14,303 nucleotides of DNA from Euryarchaeota archaeon UBA501 (GCA_002505685.1 DAVT01000085.1:1-14303), one strand, 5' to 3'; positions 1 through 7,035 are shown, numbered from the stretch's first letter. A program made the numbers and translations. The notes: generated by a model from the letters alone, not told the origin.

Positions 1-383
1 GCCGCATCGGCGGCAGCCACAATCACGTCTCTATCTTCGCAAACTTCGAAATCCGTTGAGGCGACACACAATGTGACGGTGAAAGTGCCCTGTGTGTTGT
101 AAACATGGCTTGTTGTCATACTTGGTTCACCTAAGTTTCCATCTCCAAAATCCCAACTAAATGAGAGTGCGTCTGCATCGGGATCACTTGAACCAGATGC
201 GGAAAATTGTACGGTATCCCCTACCTTGACGGTTCCTGATGGAGTGATATTCATGGTCACAGTAGGGGGTGAATCGCTGGAGAACGTTTCAAGGCACCCC
301 GCCAATGATGTGGCCAAGAACAGGGCGGCGGTGAGAAGCACTGTCGCGCGTCGCATGAAAGGAAGGGCGCGTTTGTCCATCAT
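1..383 (-). CDS. PKD-domain lipoprotein (C-terminus beyond window)
   Basis: Partial gene that runs off the left edge; about 127 N-terminal residues are visible. The start is MMDKR or the second ATG at 380. The N-terminus has basic residues, a hydrophobic stretch (about 12-28) and a lipobox SLAGC with Cys at residue 30, so it is probably exported and lipid-anchored on the outer face of the membrane. Residues about 40-125 form a PKD-type beta domain: SSDPDAD, then WDFGDG (77-82) and HVYNTQGTFTVTL, the classic PKD signature. PKD domains are usually spacer or adhesion modules in surface proteins, so the catalytic or binding part, if any, is outside the window. It lies 31 bases downstream of polB on the same strand and may share its transcript, though no functional link is apparent. 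Confident in the domain and signal; function unknown. Confidence 0.85.
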   Translation of the reverse strand, partial: MMDKRALPFMRRATVLLTAALFLATSLAGCLETFSSDSPPTVTMNITPSGTVKVGDTVQFSASGSSDPDADALSFSWDFGDGNLGEPSMTTSHVYNTQGTFTVTLCVASTDFEVCEDRDVIVAAADA

Positions 384-414
384 CAACCATTCGCTAAATT
401 GGAAGTTTTGGGCT

Positions 415-2922
415 TCAGAATGAAAACAATGTCTGCTGACGGCTGCCTTTGAGCAAATCATCGGCTGACCAGTCATACGTTTCGGTAATTCTCCCCATGG
501 CCCGAGCTAAGCGTTCGGCGTAAAACATCCAATCGGGTTCAGGCGGTGCGTCGCCAGTTTCAGTTACCAACCACGGTTCAACTGTCAAGGGCCGTTTACG
601 GGCATCTGTTACAATGTAACTAACCTTCATACCGGGGGTAAATTGCAATCCACGAGCGATTCGCTTGCGAGCGGCTTGCACATAGGGTAAACCGTCTGGA
701 TTATCATAAACCGCAGTGAAATCAACAGTTCCATCCTTGAGCACCTTGCCTTTGCAAGAACGACTGATAATGAGATCGGATACATCGACTTCTCCAGCCT
801 TGACCGATTTAATCAAGCCCAAAACGTGACTGACTGCTCCTTTTTCATCCCCATCCAATATCCGCTCAAAGGTACCCATCATGGTGTTATTGAGTAGGTC
901 AAAAGAATCGGTCCTACGGACCTCATAACCCCGGATTAGCAAATCTTCTTCTGGCCAAACCACGCGACCGACATAACGCTTCTTGGCGCCGTGGCTAAAG
1001 AATACTGAAAGGCCCTTTTCAAATTCAAGTTCTGCACCCTCTTTGGTAAAGCGGCTTGCCAGTTCATGGCCAAACTCTACCAGTGATTCTTTGCCCTCCT
1101 CGGGGGCCGAAACAAAGACAGAATCTGTATCTGAATATACGACAGGGTGACCTTCTTTGTCAAGCGCGTGAATGATTTTCTTGATGTTTGAACGAGCCCA
1201 CGCTGTGATTGCTGAGCCAATGTCTGGGTGTGTGAATCGATAGAAAGCAGAGGCGAAGACACCGTAGAACGTGTTCATGAGAATCTTCACTGCAGATTGC
1301 ATTTGGTCGTGAAACATACGTGTAGATTCATCCTCTGCTGTTTTCATCAGGGCCTTGTGTTCGTCCCGCAGGGCCATCAAATCTTCCAGCAACCGGGGGA
1401 CGAGGCCTTCACGTACGCTCTTCTTGAGGAACTTTGTTCCACTGGGCGATTGATTCACTTCACTGGATTCATCCGATGTATCGACCCGGGTTGTGTGACA
1501 AATGTTGTTTGAAATCATGATGGAGGGGTACATCGATTTGAAATCCAGCACGGCAACCCATGGATATCGTCCACCTTCAATATCGTGGACGTATCCACCG
1601 GTAATCGCATCGGATTTCCCTCTACGATTGGTCATGGGAACTGCGATATTTTCTCGATCTGCAAGACGGATGACTAGACTGTCCAACCATTGACTCGTAG
1701 TACCAACGATTGCAGTTTCCAAGGGCACCTTGCCAACCGCAGCAAGGGCCTCTTTGCGCGCGGTTGCAGAAATTGCATCAAGTATCTCAATGGGCAACAA
1801 GGCATCCTGAGCACAATATTCCAGAACTACATCCGGGCGTGAAGCCCATTCCTCATCCATGCGGCTCGCATCAACATCCATCTTGCGCAACTCTTCGCGT
1901 TCCGGGAACAATAATTCGGATACGAACTTCAGAGTTTCACGCTTGGGACGCAAGGTCATTCTCGCTTCCCACCATGCATCCATTACGCAGCGGCCTGTCA
2001 ATGTCCATCGACGGTTCTGCTGACGGTTGGGTACTATCGGGGCACCCCGCATTCCACCTCCTTTGCACGCATCTTCTGTTGCCGGTACACGTCCCCATCC
2101 CGCAAGAGCTGCCCGAGTTAACCGGTCCTTCCGATCCTCCAATTCTTCCATGCGCTCTTTGATCTTAGGCAAATCGAAATTGTCGATGTTGTATCCAGTG
2201 ATGATGTCTGGGTCGGAATCTCGAACCAATCGTGTGAGGGCCTCAAGCATCTCTCGCTCATCACCTCGGAAAGTATGCGTCTCTGATTTCCCATGTTGCT
2301 CAATTACTGCGGCTGCACAGAGAATTTTACCTGATTCAATGCTGGTTTCTAGATCGAACGAGAATGTGATGAACGGGGCTGCAAATGCATCGATGGCTCG
2401 TAAATCGTCAATGTGGCACCTCGCCACTTGATCGGTTGGATAGAGTCCTCGACCTCCTGCATCTCGGATTGCATCTCCATCTTGTGGTAACAGTTCCCCA
2501 GACCAAGCAATGTGCGGCCCCAAATCCAAATCAAGAAGCAAACGCTGAGGGAATACAATGTCCGCACTGCTGACTTCCCACCCCAATGCCTTCACAGTGT
2601 CACGAATTTTTGGAACGTTGTACGGCTGCCTAACCTCAACCTTCCAGTGTAACTTTGAACCCAAATCGGTCCACTTTTCGACCGGTTCATGAATCAAAGT
2701 GACATCTTTCACTTCACGAACAATCGACAAACGCTCTCCAAGGTCTTCTGGTAATTCTGAGGTCTTGCCGGGAATTGCAATGTCAAAGAATGGACGGAGT
2801 CCATGCACCAACAGGAGGGTGGAGTGACCCTCGCGCGCGCGCAGCCAGAGTTCGACCACGGTTTGTGAACCTGAACCTTGGTAGGAAGCCGCGACAATAC
2901 AGGCCTCCTCTTCGACGGACAT
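415..2922 (-). CDS. polB: Family B DNA polymerase (replicative type, with 3'-5' exonuclease)
   Basis: 835-residue family B DNA-directed DNA polymerase. Exonuclease motifs are intact: FSFDLET (Asp190, Glu192), GYNIDNFD (243-250) and YCAQDA (Tyr369, Asp373), so proofreading is expected. Polymerase motif A is VLDFKSMYPS (Asp460), motif B is KILMNTFYG (546-554), and motif C is YSDTDS (596-601). The extreme C-terminus, RQQTLFSF, resembles a PCNA-interacting PIP box, so it probably works with the sliding clamp. No intein interrupts the motifs. The frame stays open upstream to about 3060, but I choose ATG at 2922: the extension is low-complexity, unlike the family, would overlap the divergent ilvE gene, and would lie upstream of a TATA-like element at 2954-2963. 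No clear SD precedes 2922, which suits a short or leaderless mRNA. Family very sure; start fairly sure. Confidence 0.96.
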   Translation of the reverse strand: MSVEEEACIVAASYQGSGSQTVVELWLRAREGHSTLLLVHGLRPFFDIAIPGKTSELPEDLGERLSIVREVKDVTLIHEPVEKWTDLGSKLHWKVEVRQPYNVPKIRDTVKALGWEVSSADIVFPQRLLLDLDLGPHIAWSGELLPQDGDAIRDAGGRGLYPTDQVARCHIDDLRAIDAFAAPFITFSFDLETSIESGKILCAAAVIEQHGKSETHTFRGDEREMLEALTRLVRDSDPDIITGYNIDNFDLPKIKERMEELEDRKDRLTRAALAGWGRVPATEDACKGGGMRGAPIVPNRQQNRRWTLTGRCVMDAWWEARMTLRPKRETLKFVSELLFPEREELRKMDVDASRMDEEWASRPDVVLEYCAQDALLPIEILDAISATARKEALAAVGKVPLETAIVGTTSQWLDSLVIRLADRENIAVPMTNRRGKSDAITGGYVHDIEGGRYPWVAVLDFKSMYPSIMISNNICHTTRVDTSDESSEVNQSPSGTKFLKKSVREGLVPRLLEDLMALRDEHKALMKTAEDESTRMFHDQMQSAVKILMNTFYGVFASAFYRFTHPDIGSAITAWARSNIKKIIHALDKEGHPVVYSDTDSVFVSAPEEGKESLVEFGHELASRFTKEGAELEFEKGLSVFFSHGAKKRYVGRVVWPEEDLLIRGYEVRRTDSFDLLNNTMMGTFERILDGDEKGAVSHVLGLIKSVKAGEVDVSDLIISRSCKGKVLKDGTVDFTAVYDNPDGLPYVQAARKRIARGLQFTPGMKVSYIVTDARKRPLTVEPWLVTETGDAPPEPDWMFYAERLARAMGRITETYDWSADDLLKGSRQQTLFSF

Positions 2923-2953
2923 GGTCGTCAATTTCGGCGGGTGTCTTTCAATT

Positions 2954-2963
2954 CTATGTATAC
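2954..2963 (-). promoter_or_regulatory. Candidate TATA box of polB
   Basis: On the minus strand GTATACATAG stands out in a more mixed region. Its centre lies about 36 bases before the polB ATG at 2922, so initiation about 25 bases downstream would give a leader of roughly ten nucleotides. This supports the 2922 start over the longer open frame. Inference from sequence and spacing only. Confidence 0.4.
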
Positions 2964-3010
2964 GCCTCCCCTGATTGAACTGAGAAATTGCAGGCGCAAT
3001 GGTTGAGAAC

Positions 3011-3043
3011 CACCCCCTGCGTTGACAACCTAGCGAAGGGGTG
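3011..3043 (+). promoter_or_regulatory. Hairpin in the ilvE leader that includes the Shine-Dalgarno
   Basis: CACCCC (3011-3016) can pair with GGGGTG (3038-3043) across a 21-base loop. The 3' arm overlaps the GGTGAG Shine-Dalgarno (3040-3045), which lies just before the GTG start at 3049. Folding would hide the ribosome site. Only six base pairs, so this is weaker than the other leader hairpins in the window. Confidence 0.35.
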
Positions 3044-3048
3044 AGATT

Positions 3049-4086
3049 GTGGCCGAACAAATCGATTGGGACTCGCTAACATTCTCATTCACCCCAACGG
3101 ATACAATGTACGTAGCCAAGTGTAAACTCGGGGAGGAATGGACCCCCGGCGAAATGATGCCTTTTGGAGACATCACCATTTCACCTGCGGCTGGTGTTCT
3201 CAATTATGGCCAAGGGTTGTTTGAGGGAATGAAAGCCCAACGAAGTGTCAACGGTGGAATTGTTCTGTTCCGTCCAGAGCGAAATGCTGCAAGGCTTCAA
3301 GCTGGAGCAAAGAGACTCGGGATGCCACCTGTACCCGAAGATATGTTCCTCGATGCGGTTGAATCCGTGGTCGCGGCCAATGCACGCTGGGTTCCTCCTA
3401 CCGGGAAAGGAGCGCTATACATTCGTCCAGTATTGTGGGGAACTGGAGCAATCCTTGGTGTGTCACCCGCTCCCGAATACACCTTCATGATCTACGTCTG
3501 CCCAGTCGGACCTTACTTCAAGGGTGGAATGCACCCGATATCACTCAAAGTCAGTGATGAATTTCATCGCGCCTGTCCGGGTGGCTCTGGCGGTGTCAAA
3601 GCCATTGGGAATTATGCTCCAGGCATGATGCCCTCCAAAGGTGCAAAGAAAGATGGTTTTGCTGAAATTATCTATCTAGACGCAGTCGAGCATCGCTACA
3701 TCGAAGAAGTCGGTGCGGCCAATTTCTTCTGTGTCAAAGACGGGGTGATCTATACTCCTGAATTGACCGGGACGATTCTACCGGGGATTACACGTGCATC
3801 GATTATTGATTTGGCTCGAAGTAAGGGATACGATGTTCACGAGGAGAAGGTCGACATTGAATTCGTACTGCAGGCAGATGAGTGCTTCTGTGCCGGTACG
3901 GCAGCGGTTATCAGTCCCATTGGTTCGATTTGTCATGGAGATGTTTGTACGATGTACTGCAATAACGAGGTTGGGCCTGTAACCCGTGAATTGTATGATG
4001 CCCTAACGGGAATTCAAACTCAAGCTGAAGCCGATGAATTTGGTTGGATACGAGCAGTCCCAATTCCCGATATTAATGCAGAATAA
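3049..4086 (+). CDS. ilvE: Branched-chain amino acid aminotransferase (class IV PLP enzyme)
   Basis: 345-residue aminotransferase expected to interconvert leucine, isoleucine and valine with their 2-oxo acids, using 2-oxoglutarate/glutamate and PLP in the cytoplasm. The N-terminal FGDITISPAAGVLNYGQGLFEGMKA region is typical of the BCAT family. The Schiff-base lysine is Lys184 in GGVKAIGNYA, followed by IEEVGAANFF (218-227), the cofactor-phosphate region. LTGTILPGITR (239-249) and FCAGTAAVISP (280-290) complete the fold. The longer N-terminus and the latter motifs look closer to the eukaryotic/mitochondrial-type subgroup than to short bacterial IlvE. The start is GTG at 3049, preceded by GGTGAG. 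It is divergent from polB and convergent with a cyclin-like gene five bases past its stop. No other ilv or leu gene is present. Family sure; exact substrate preference inferred. Confidence 0.93.
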   Translation: MAEQIDWDSLTFSFTPTDTMYVAKCKLGEEWTPGEMMPFGDITISPAAGVLNYGQGLFEGMKAQRSVNGGIVLFRPERNAARLQAGAKRLGMPPVPEDMFLDAVESVVAANARWVPPTGKGALYIRPVLWGTGAILGVSPAPEYTFMIYVCPVGPYFKGGMHPISLKVSDEFHRACPGGSGGVKAIGNYAPGMMPSKGAKKDGFAEIIYLDAVEHRYIEEVGAANFFCVKDGVIYTPELTGTILPGITRASIIDLARSKGYDVHEEKVDIEFVLQADECFCAGTAAVISPIGSICHGDVCTMYCNNEVGPVTRELYDALTGIQTQAEADEFGWIRAVPIPDINAE

Positions 4087-4098
4087 ACGGTTTATTCT
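4080..4098. repeat. 19-bp perfect palindrome at a convergent gene junction
   Basis: AGAATAAAC and GTTTATTCT flank a single central G. The palindrome holds the TAA stop of ilvE (4084-4086) and the TAA stop of the cyclin-like gene (4092-4094). As RNA it could form an eight-pair stem with a CGG loop from either strand, so a bidirectional terminator is possible. Part of the symmetry arises because both proteins end in Glu-stop (GAA TAA). Confidence 0.6.
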
Positions 4099-4409
4099 TC
4101 GGATGTCTCTTGTTCTTCGTAACGCATCATGGCTTCGTGAAGAGCATGTACAATTCGGCGGATATCTTTTCGATCAACCTCTGATGGATATGCATCAATG
4201 ACCTCTTGGTATGTGATACTGACGCCCAATCTGCGTGATGCATAAAACGCCAATGCACAAGCCATGGCTTCAGTACTTCGGCCCTTGGGGATATCCTCAG
4301 CATTTGCCACGTTTAGCACATGGTTGGCTTCAACCTTGAATCCAGAATCAAAATCAATTTGGTTTGACATTTGGTCAATGAGTAGAAACAATTGATCGCT
4401 CTGGTCCAT
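4092..4409 (-). CDS. Small TFB/cyclin-like protein
   Basis: 105-residue protein. Residues about 40-95 (IPKGRSTEAMACALAFYASRRLGVSITYQEV, then VDRKDIRRIV) resemble one cyclin repeat of archaeal TFB/TFIIB, in particular the RSxEAxxxAxxYxxxR stretch and the following DRKxIxR helix. A full TFB has an N-terminal zinc ribbon and two cyclin repeats; only part of one repeat is present here, so it is not a normal initiation factor. It could bind DNA or a transcription or translation partner. The start is ATG at 4409 with AAGGA six bases before it; the same frame is open to 4664, but that part is a shadow of the basic SRP19 tail. It follows SRP19 by 40 bases in the rps8e-SRP19 run. Domain resemblance moderate; function not known. 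Confidence 0.72.
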   Translation of the reverse strand: MDQSDQLFLLIDQMSNQIDFDSGFKVEANHVLNVANAEDIPKGRSTEAMACALAFYASRRLGVSITYQEVIDAYPSEVDRKDIRRIVHALHEAMMRYEEQETSEE

Positions 4410-4449
4410 ATGTGGTCCTTGATGGAGTGACTTTTCAATACTTGCAAAA

Positions 4450-4896
4450 TCACTTGCGGCGCTTTCTACGTTCACTTGGTTTGCTACCTTTTGCACCCTT
4501 GAACGATTTGCGTTGACTGCGCCCTCGCTTGTCGCCCGTTTTGGGCCCGCTGATTTTGGCTGCTTTTTCGGCGGCCTTCGCTTCAGATTGTTGACTGTTC
4601 CAAGCACTACCGATGGCTTGCAATATGCCTTCTTTTGAATCTGAACCCGTGGCTGAAAGAGCATCCTTAATTGAAATCCATAGCCTACCTTCTTTTTCTG
4701 AAGGTCTTGCAGGATGACTGATTGCCTCTTCTCGTTTCATTTTGCGGATTCCAGCATTGCGGGCTGCATAGGCCAGTCCATCAAGAGTCGGATTTGCGAC
4801 TGAGCGGTCTTTGGAAACCCGTCGTCCTGAACGGCGACTTGCTTTGGAATCGAAGTATCCAGGCCACACGACGATTCGGTCGGGGTGATTGGCCAT
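4450..4896 (-). CDS. srp19: Signal recognition particle subunit SRP19
   Basis: 148 residues. The N-terminus, VVWPGYFDSKASRRSGRRV (9-27), is the conserved SRP19 opening, which binds the tips of 7S RNA helices 6 and 8 so that SRP54 can load. NPTLDGLAYAARNAG and the RLWISIK strand complete the core, to about residue 100. Archaeal SRP19 is usually near 100 residues; here a 45-residue Lys/Arg/Ala/Gly tail is added (residues 104-148), probably disordered and RNA-binding. ATG at 4896 is supported by a strong GGAGG on the minus strand at 4904-4908. It lies 44 bases after rps8e and before the cyclin-like gene, so the three probably form an operon joining ribosome and protein-export functions. Confidence 0.9.
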   Translation of the reverse strand: MANHPDRIVVWPGYFDSKASRRSGRRVSKDRSVANPTLDGLAYAARNAGIRKMKREEAISHPARPSEKEGRLWISIKDALSATGSDSKEGILQAIGSAWNSQQSEAKAAEKAAKISGPKTGDKRGRSQRKSFKGAKGSKPSERRKRRK

Positions 4897-4900
4897 CTCG

Positions 4901-4922
4901 GTGCCTCCAACGCTGGGGACAC
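4901..4922 (-). promoter_or_regulatory. Imperfect hairpin enclosing the SRP19 Shine-Dalgarno
   Basis: In the transcript GUGUCCCCA can pair with UGGAGGCAC across a four-base loop, giving nine positions with one G-U pair and one mismatch. The GGAGG ribosome site is in the 3' arm, five bases before the SRP19 AUG begins. It could lower SRP19 translation unless opened. Based on pairing by eye only. Confidence 0.4.
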
Positions 4923-4940
4923 GTCCTCAGTTGTCAACCT

Positions 4941-5330
4941 TCACTCTAGCAGAACGCCGTTAATTACGCCGTGACTGCCCGGTCGGCTGGTGATTCGAAC
5001 AAGGCCCTTGTCTGTCTCAACAACGGCTCCCTTGGTCATGATGTTGCGGCGGACAAAGTTGGGGTCTGCAGCATTTTCTGATACGGATTGAAGAGTTGCT
5101 TGTATGACCTTTCCAGTCTTCTTGTCAGCAACGTTGACGATGGAATCATACAGGACACGTACTGTCTGAGAACCTGCTCGCTTGCGGTAATTTTTGCGAC
5201 TCGGCTCACCGATCATGGTGAATTGCTTTTCTGATGCAATTTCGGTTCGGCGCTTGCCGCGATAACTGCTTGGTCGCTTGAGTCGACCGCCTGATGACTT
5301 GCGTCGTGAAATACCGTGCCAGTGTGCCAT
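4941..5330 (-). CDS. rps8e: 30S ribosomal protein S8e
   Basis: 129-residue small-subunit ribosomal protein found in archaea and eukaryotes but not bacteria. Family features run throughout: an N-terminal HGISRRKSSGGRLK that matches the W-x-G-x-SRRK-TGGR opening, VRVLYDSIVNVADKKTGKV in the middle, and the signature ending NIMTKGAVVETDKGLVRITSRPGSHGVINGVLL. Its length is normal for archaeal S8e. The start is ATG at 5330 with GGGAAG upstream, in the arm of a hairpin (5334-5350). It is first in a likely operon with SRP19 and the cyclin-like gene and is divergent from the double-ACT gene. One of the surest calls and the clearest evidence that the host is not a bacterium. Confidence 0.96.
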   Translation of the reverse strand: MAHWHGISRRKSSGGRLKRPSSYRGKRRTEIASEKQFTMIGEPSRKNYRKRAGSQTVRVLYDSIVNVADKKTGKVIQATLQSVSENAADPNFVRRNIMTKGAVVETDKGLVRITSRPGSHGVINGVLLE

Positions 5331-5333
5331 CTT

Positions 5334-5350
5334 GCTTCCCTCTGGGAAGC
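5334..5350 (-). promoter_or_regulatory. Perfect hairpin in the rps8e leader covering the Shine-Dalgarno
   Basis: GCTTCCC and GGGAAGC form a perfect seven-pair stem with a three-base loop. The 3' arm in the mRNA contains GGGAAG, the only SD-like site before the rps8e AUG at 5330, and ends three bases from it. This is where an autoregulatory ribosomal-protein site would be expected, but S8e binding here is only a guess. Confidence 0.55.
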
Positions 5351-5385
5351 GGGCGACCTACTTCCCTTATTTCAAGAGCGCGATT

Positions 5386-5396
5386 GGATAATTTTC
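5386..5396 (-). promoter_or_regulatory. Candidate TATA region of rps8e
   Basis: GAAAATTATCC on the minus strand is the most AT-rich element at a useful distance from rps8e. Initiation about 25 bases downstream would give a leader of about 35 nucleotides that includes the hairpin at 5334-5350. A second AT stretch near 5367-5374 is an alternative. Confidence 0.25.
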
Positions 5397-5409
5397 ACGT
5401 TCCGGTGGG

Positions 5410-5416
5410 TAAATAG
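5410..5416 (+). promoter_or_regulatory. Candidate TATA box of the double-ACT gene
   Basis: TAAATAG is centred about 28 bases before the GTG at 5441, the usual spacing for an archaeal transcript starting at or next to the start codon. This suggests a leaderless mRNA and favours 5441 over the in-frame GTG at 5450, which instead has GGTGAG at 5440-5445. Confidence 0.35.
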
Positions 5417-5440
5417 CCAAAACACGACCCGGCCGAACTG

Positions 5441-5848
5441 GTGAGAACCGTGGGAGAAGGACGTTTGGAATTCAAAATTGAACTGCGTGATGAAGCGGGG
5501 CAGTTGGCTTTGGTAAGTCGAGAATTTGCGAATCATGGAATTAACATTGAAACTATGTGCGCAATCGATACCAATGTGGTAATTGTTACCGATCAGGTTG
5601 CGGAAGCACGAATGGCATTGAGTTCAATGGGTATCAACTTCTCAACTACACAACTGTTGTCTCAATCGATGCCCGACAAGCCCGGTGCATTGGCAGATTT
5701 CTCAGAGCGATTGGGTGAGGCTGGAGTCAGCATTACCTCGATTTACGTGTTGTCAAGAATTCAAGGGGCAACCGAGTTGGCTTTCTCAGTCGATGACATG
5801 GACAAAGCTCGTGCGGTGTTGAACATTCACGAATCGGTTCCACCCTGA
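5441..5848 (+). CDS. Double ACT-domain protein, probable amino acid sensor
   Basis: 135 residues made almost entirely of two ACT domains. The first spans about 8-65 (LEFKIELRDEAGQLALVSREFANHGINIETM); the second spans about 70-133 (SMPDKPGALADFSERLGEAGVSITSIYVLS, then ATELAFSVDDMDKARAVL). The DxPGxLxxxxxxLxxxGxxI pattern is clear in domain two. ACT pairs bind small ligands, mostly amino acids, and regulate partner enzymes; no catalytic domain is attached, so it would act in trans or sense alone. Nearby ilvE makes a branched-chain link tempting, but there is rps8e between and no shared operon. GTG at 5441 (leaderless) or GTG at 5450 (with GGTGAG) are both possible starts. Its TGA abuts the stop of the convergent FAH gene with no spacer. 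Confidence 0.85.
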   Translation: MRTVGEGRLEFKIELRDEAGQLALVSREFANHGINIETMCAIDTNVVIVTDQVAEARMALSSMGINFSTTQLLSQSMPDKPGALADFSERLGEAGVSITSIYVLSRIQGATELAFSVDDMDKARAVLNIHESVPP

Positions 5849-6448
5849 TTATGCTAGAACCAAATCGAGTTCAGACAGAATCGAGCCATCTTCGCTCAAC
5901 AATCGAGCGTGTATGTGGTCTCCCCTAAACATCGGACCTACACCGGAAGGAGTACCACAAAACAACAAGTCTCCCGGCTCCACGGGTGCCCAACTTGACA
6001 ATTCTTCAATCAAATCTAGCGGTGAGAAACTCATCTCACCGATGGATGCTTCTTGACGTGGGTTTCCATTTACTGCCAATTCAAGACGAAGGTGAGCCAA
6101 TCCGACGGGGGGTTCAGAGAAGTTTCCCACAATAGCGCTATTTGCAAATCCCTTCGATTGTGTCCATGGCATACCTTCTGCTTTGGCAACTTTCTGCGAA
6201 ATACGATCGGTTAAATCAAGGCCTACGGAAATTTGAGAGCATGATAGGTTTTCATCCAATTTGAGCACCAATTCAACCTCATGATGAACCTCATCAAGAT
6301 AGGATGGGATGACCAATTCACAACCCAGTGGGGGTTCTGCCAATGCTCCCCATGGTTTCAGGAAAAAGCGCGGTGATTGAAGGGGCTCTCCACCCATCTC
6401 TTTGGCATGTTCGTCGAATGTCCGAAGAGCACACCAGATACTTGGCAT
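5849..6448 (-). CDS. Fumarylacetoacetate hydrolase (FAH) family protein
   Basis: 199 residues, a compact FAH-fold enzyme of the YcgM/FAHD1 size class. It opens with IWCALRTFDEHAKEMGG, the family N-terminus, then FFLKP (28-32). The acidic divalent-metal site is visible as HHEVELVL (Glu57, Glu59) and GLDLTDR (Asp78), with QSKGFANSAIVG (97-108, Lys99) and the late loop GDLLFCGTPSGVGP (159-172). Members are C-C bond hydrolases, oxaloacetate decarboxylases/tautomerases or isomerases in aromatic or keto-acid pathways; the substrate cannot be read from this sequence. ATG at 6448 is the only plausible start and no SD precedes it. It is divergent from the PUA gene with a gap of only about 29 bases, and its stop touches that of the ACT gene. 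Family sure, reaction not. Confidence 0.9.
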   Translation of the reverse strand: MPSIWCALRTFDEHAKEMGGEPLQSPRFFLKPWGALAEPPLGCELVIPSYLDEVHHEVELVLKLDENLSCSQISVGLDLTDRISQKVAKAEGMPWTQSKGFANSAIVGNFSEPPVGLAHLRLELAVNGNPRQEASIGEMSFSPLDLIEELSSWAPVEPGDLLFCGTPSGVGPMFRGDHIHARLLSEDGSILSELDLVLA

Positions 6449-6477
6449 GGTTCGCGGAAGTGGCGATTCATCATCAA

Positions 6478-7035
6478 ATGAGCGGGCGAGGATTCAAGGA
6501 GCGTGGAGGTCCCGTTGCAATCGTGGCAAAGAAGGATTGGAAACTCAAGGCCCGCAAACCGGTGCGTCACAAGAAAATCAAGAGATTGATTGAGAGATTA
6601 ACCGTGCCTTTGGGTGTAGACACTGATCTTTCAAGCGCGTTTCTAGAAACTGCTTCCTTTGGGCCTTGGGATTTGTTGATTGTCGATAAATTGCCATTGG
6701 GTATGGAAGTTGAAAGTCCGGACAATGAAATCATAGCTTTCCCTACACTTCGAGGAGTACTGGCATGGAACCCCAATCTGAAATGGTGCGAAGTCGATCA
6801 CGGGGCCATTCCATTTCTCATGAATGGAGCGGATTGTATGGCGGCTGGAATCCATCGCGCTTGCGATACCATTGAGATTGGTGACTTAATCTGGATTCGT
6901 GATCAATCTCACGGGAAACCATTGGCCATCGGTTGGGCCACCATGAATGCCATGGAAATGGTAGACGCAACCAAAGGTAAAGCCGTCAAAATGCTTCATC
7001 ACATCGGTGATGAATTGTGGGAATTGGAGTTGTAA
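6478..7035 (+). CDS. PUA-domain RNA-binding protein, MCT-1/Tma20-like
   Basis: 185 residues. The C-terminal PUA domain (about 104-182) matches the MCT-1/Tma20 type: VDHGAIPFLMNGADCMAAGI, then GKPLAIGWATMNAMEM and the closing HHIGDELWELEL. The middle (30-100), RHKKIKRLIERL followed by DLLIVDKLPLGMEV and AFPTLRGVLAWNP, fits the pre-PUA module. Eukaryotic relatives act in 40S recycling and re-initiation on the ribosome; archaeal members are assumed to bind rRNA, tRNA or initiation complexes. The first 28 residues are Gly/Lys/Arg-rich and not part of the usual family. ATG at 6478 is chosen because an earlier in-frame ATG (6418) would overlap the divergent FAH gene; no SD is visible for either. 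Its TAA directly abuts the cspA stop. Confidence 0.85.
   Translation: MSGRGFKERGGPVAIVAKKDWKLKARKPVRHKKIKRLIERLTVPLGVDTDLSSAFLETASFGPWDLLIVDKLPLGMEVESPDNEIIAFPTLRGVLAWNPNLKWCEVDHGAIPFLMNGADCMAAGIHRACDTIEIGDLIWIRDQSHGKPLAIGWATMNAMEMVDATKGKAVKMLHHIGDELWELEL

Noticed and set aside
1710..2162. 150-residue plus-strand open frame inside polB
   Set aside because: It lies opposite conserved polymerase sequence, is rich in His/Pro/Ser/Arg and resembles no family; a shadow frame.
2831..2842. Alternating CG run in polB
   Set aside because: It encodes Arg-Ala-Arg in a normal protein context, and no second element suggests a regulatory role.
2923..3060. N-terminal extension of polB up to a TTG at 3060
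   Set aside because: It overlaps the divergent ilvE start, is unlike the family, has no SD, and lies upstream of a TATA-like element that fits ATG 2922.
4410..4664. Longer version of the cyclin-like gene overlapping SRP19
   Set aside because: The extra part is the out-of-frame shadow of the basic SRP19 tail; ATG 4409 has its own AAGGA site.
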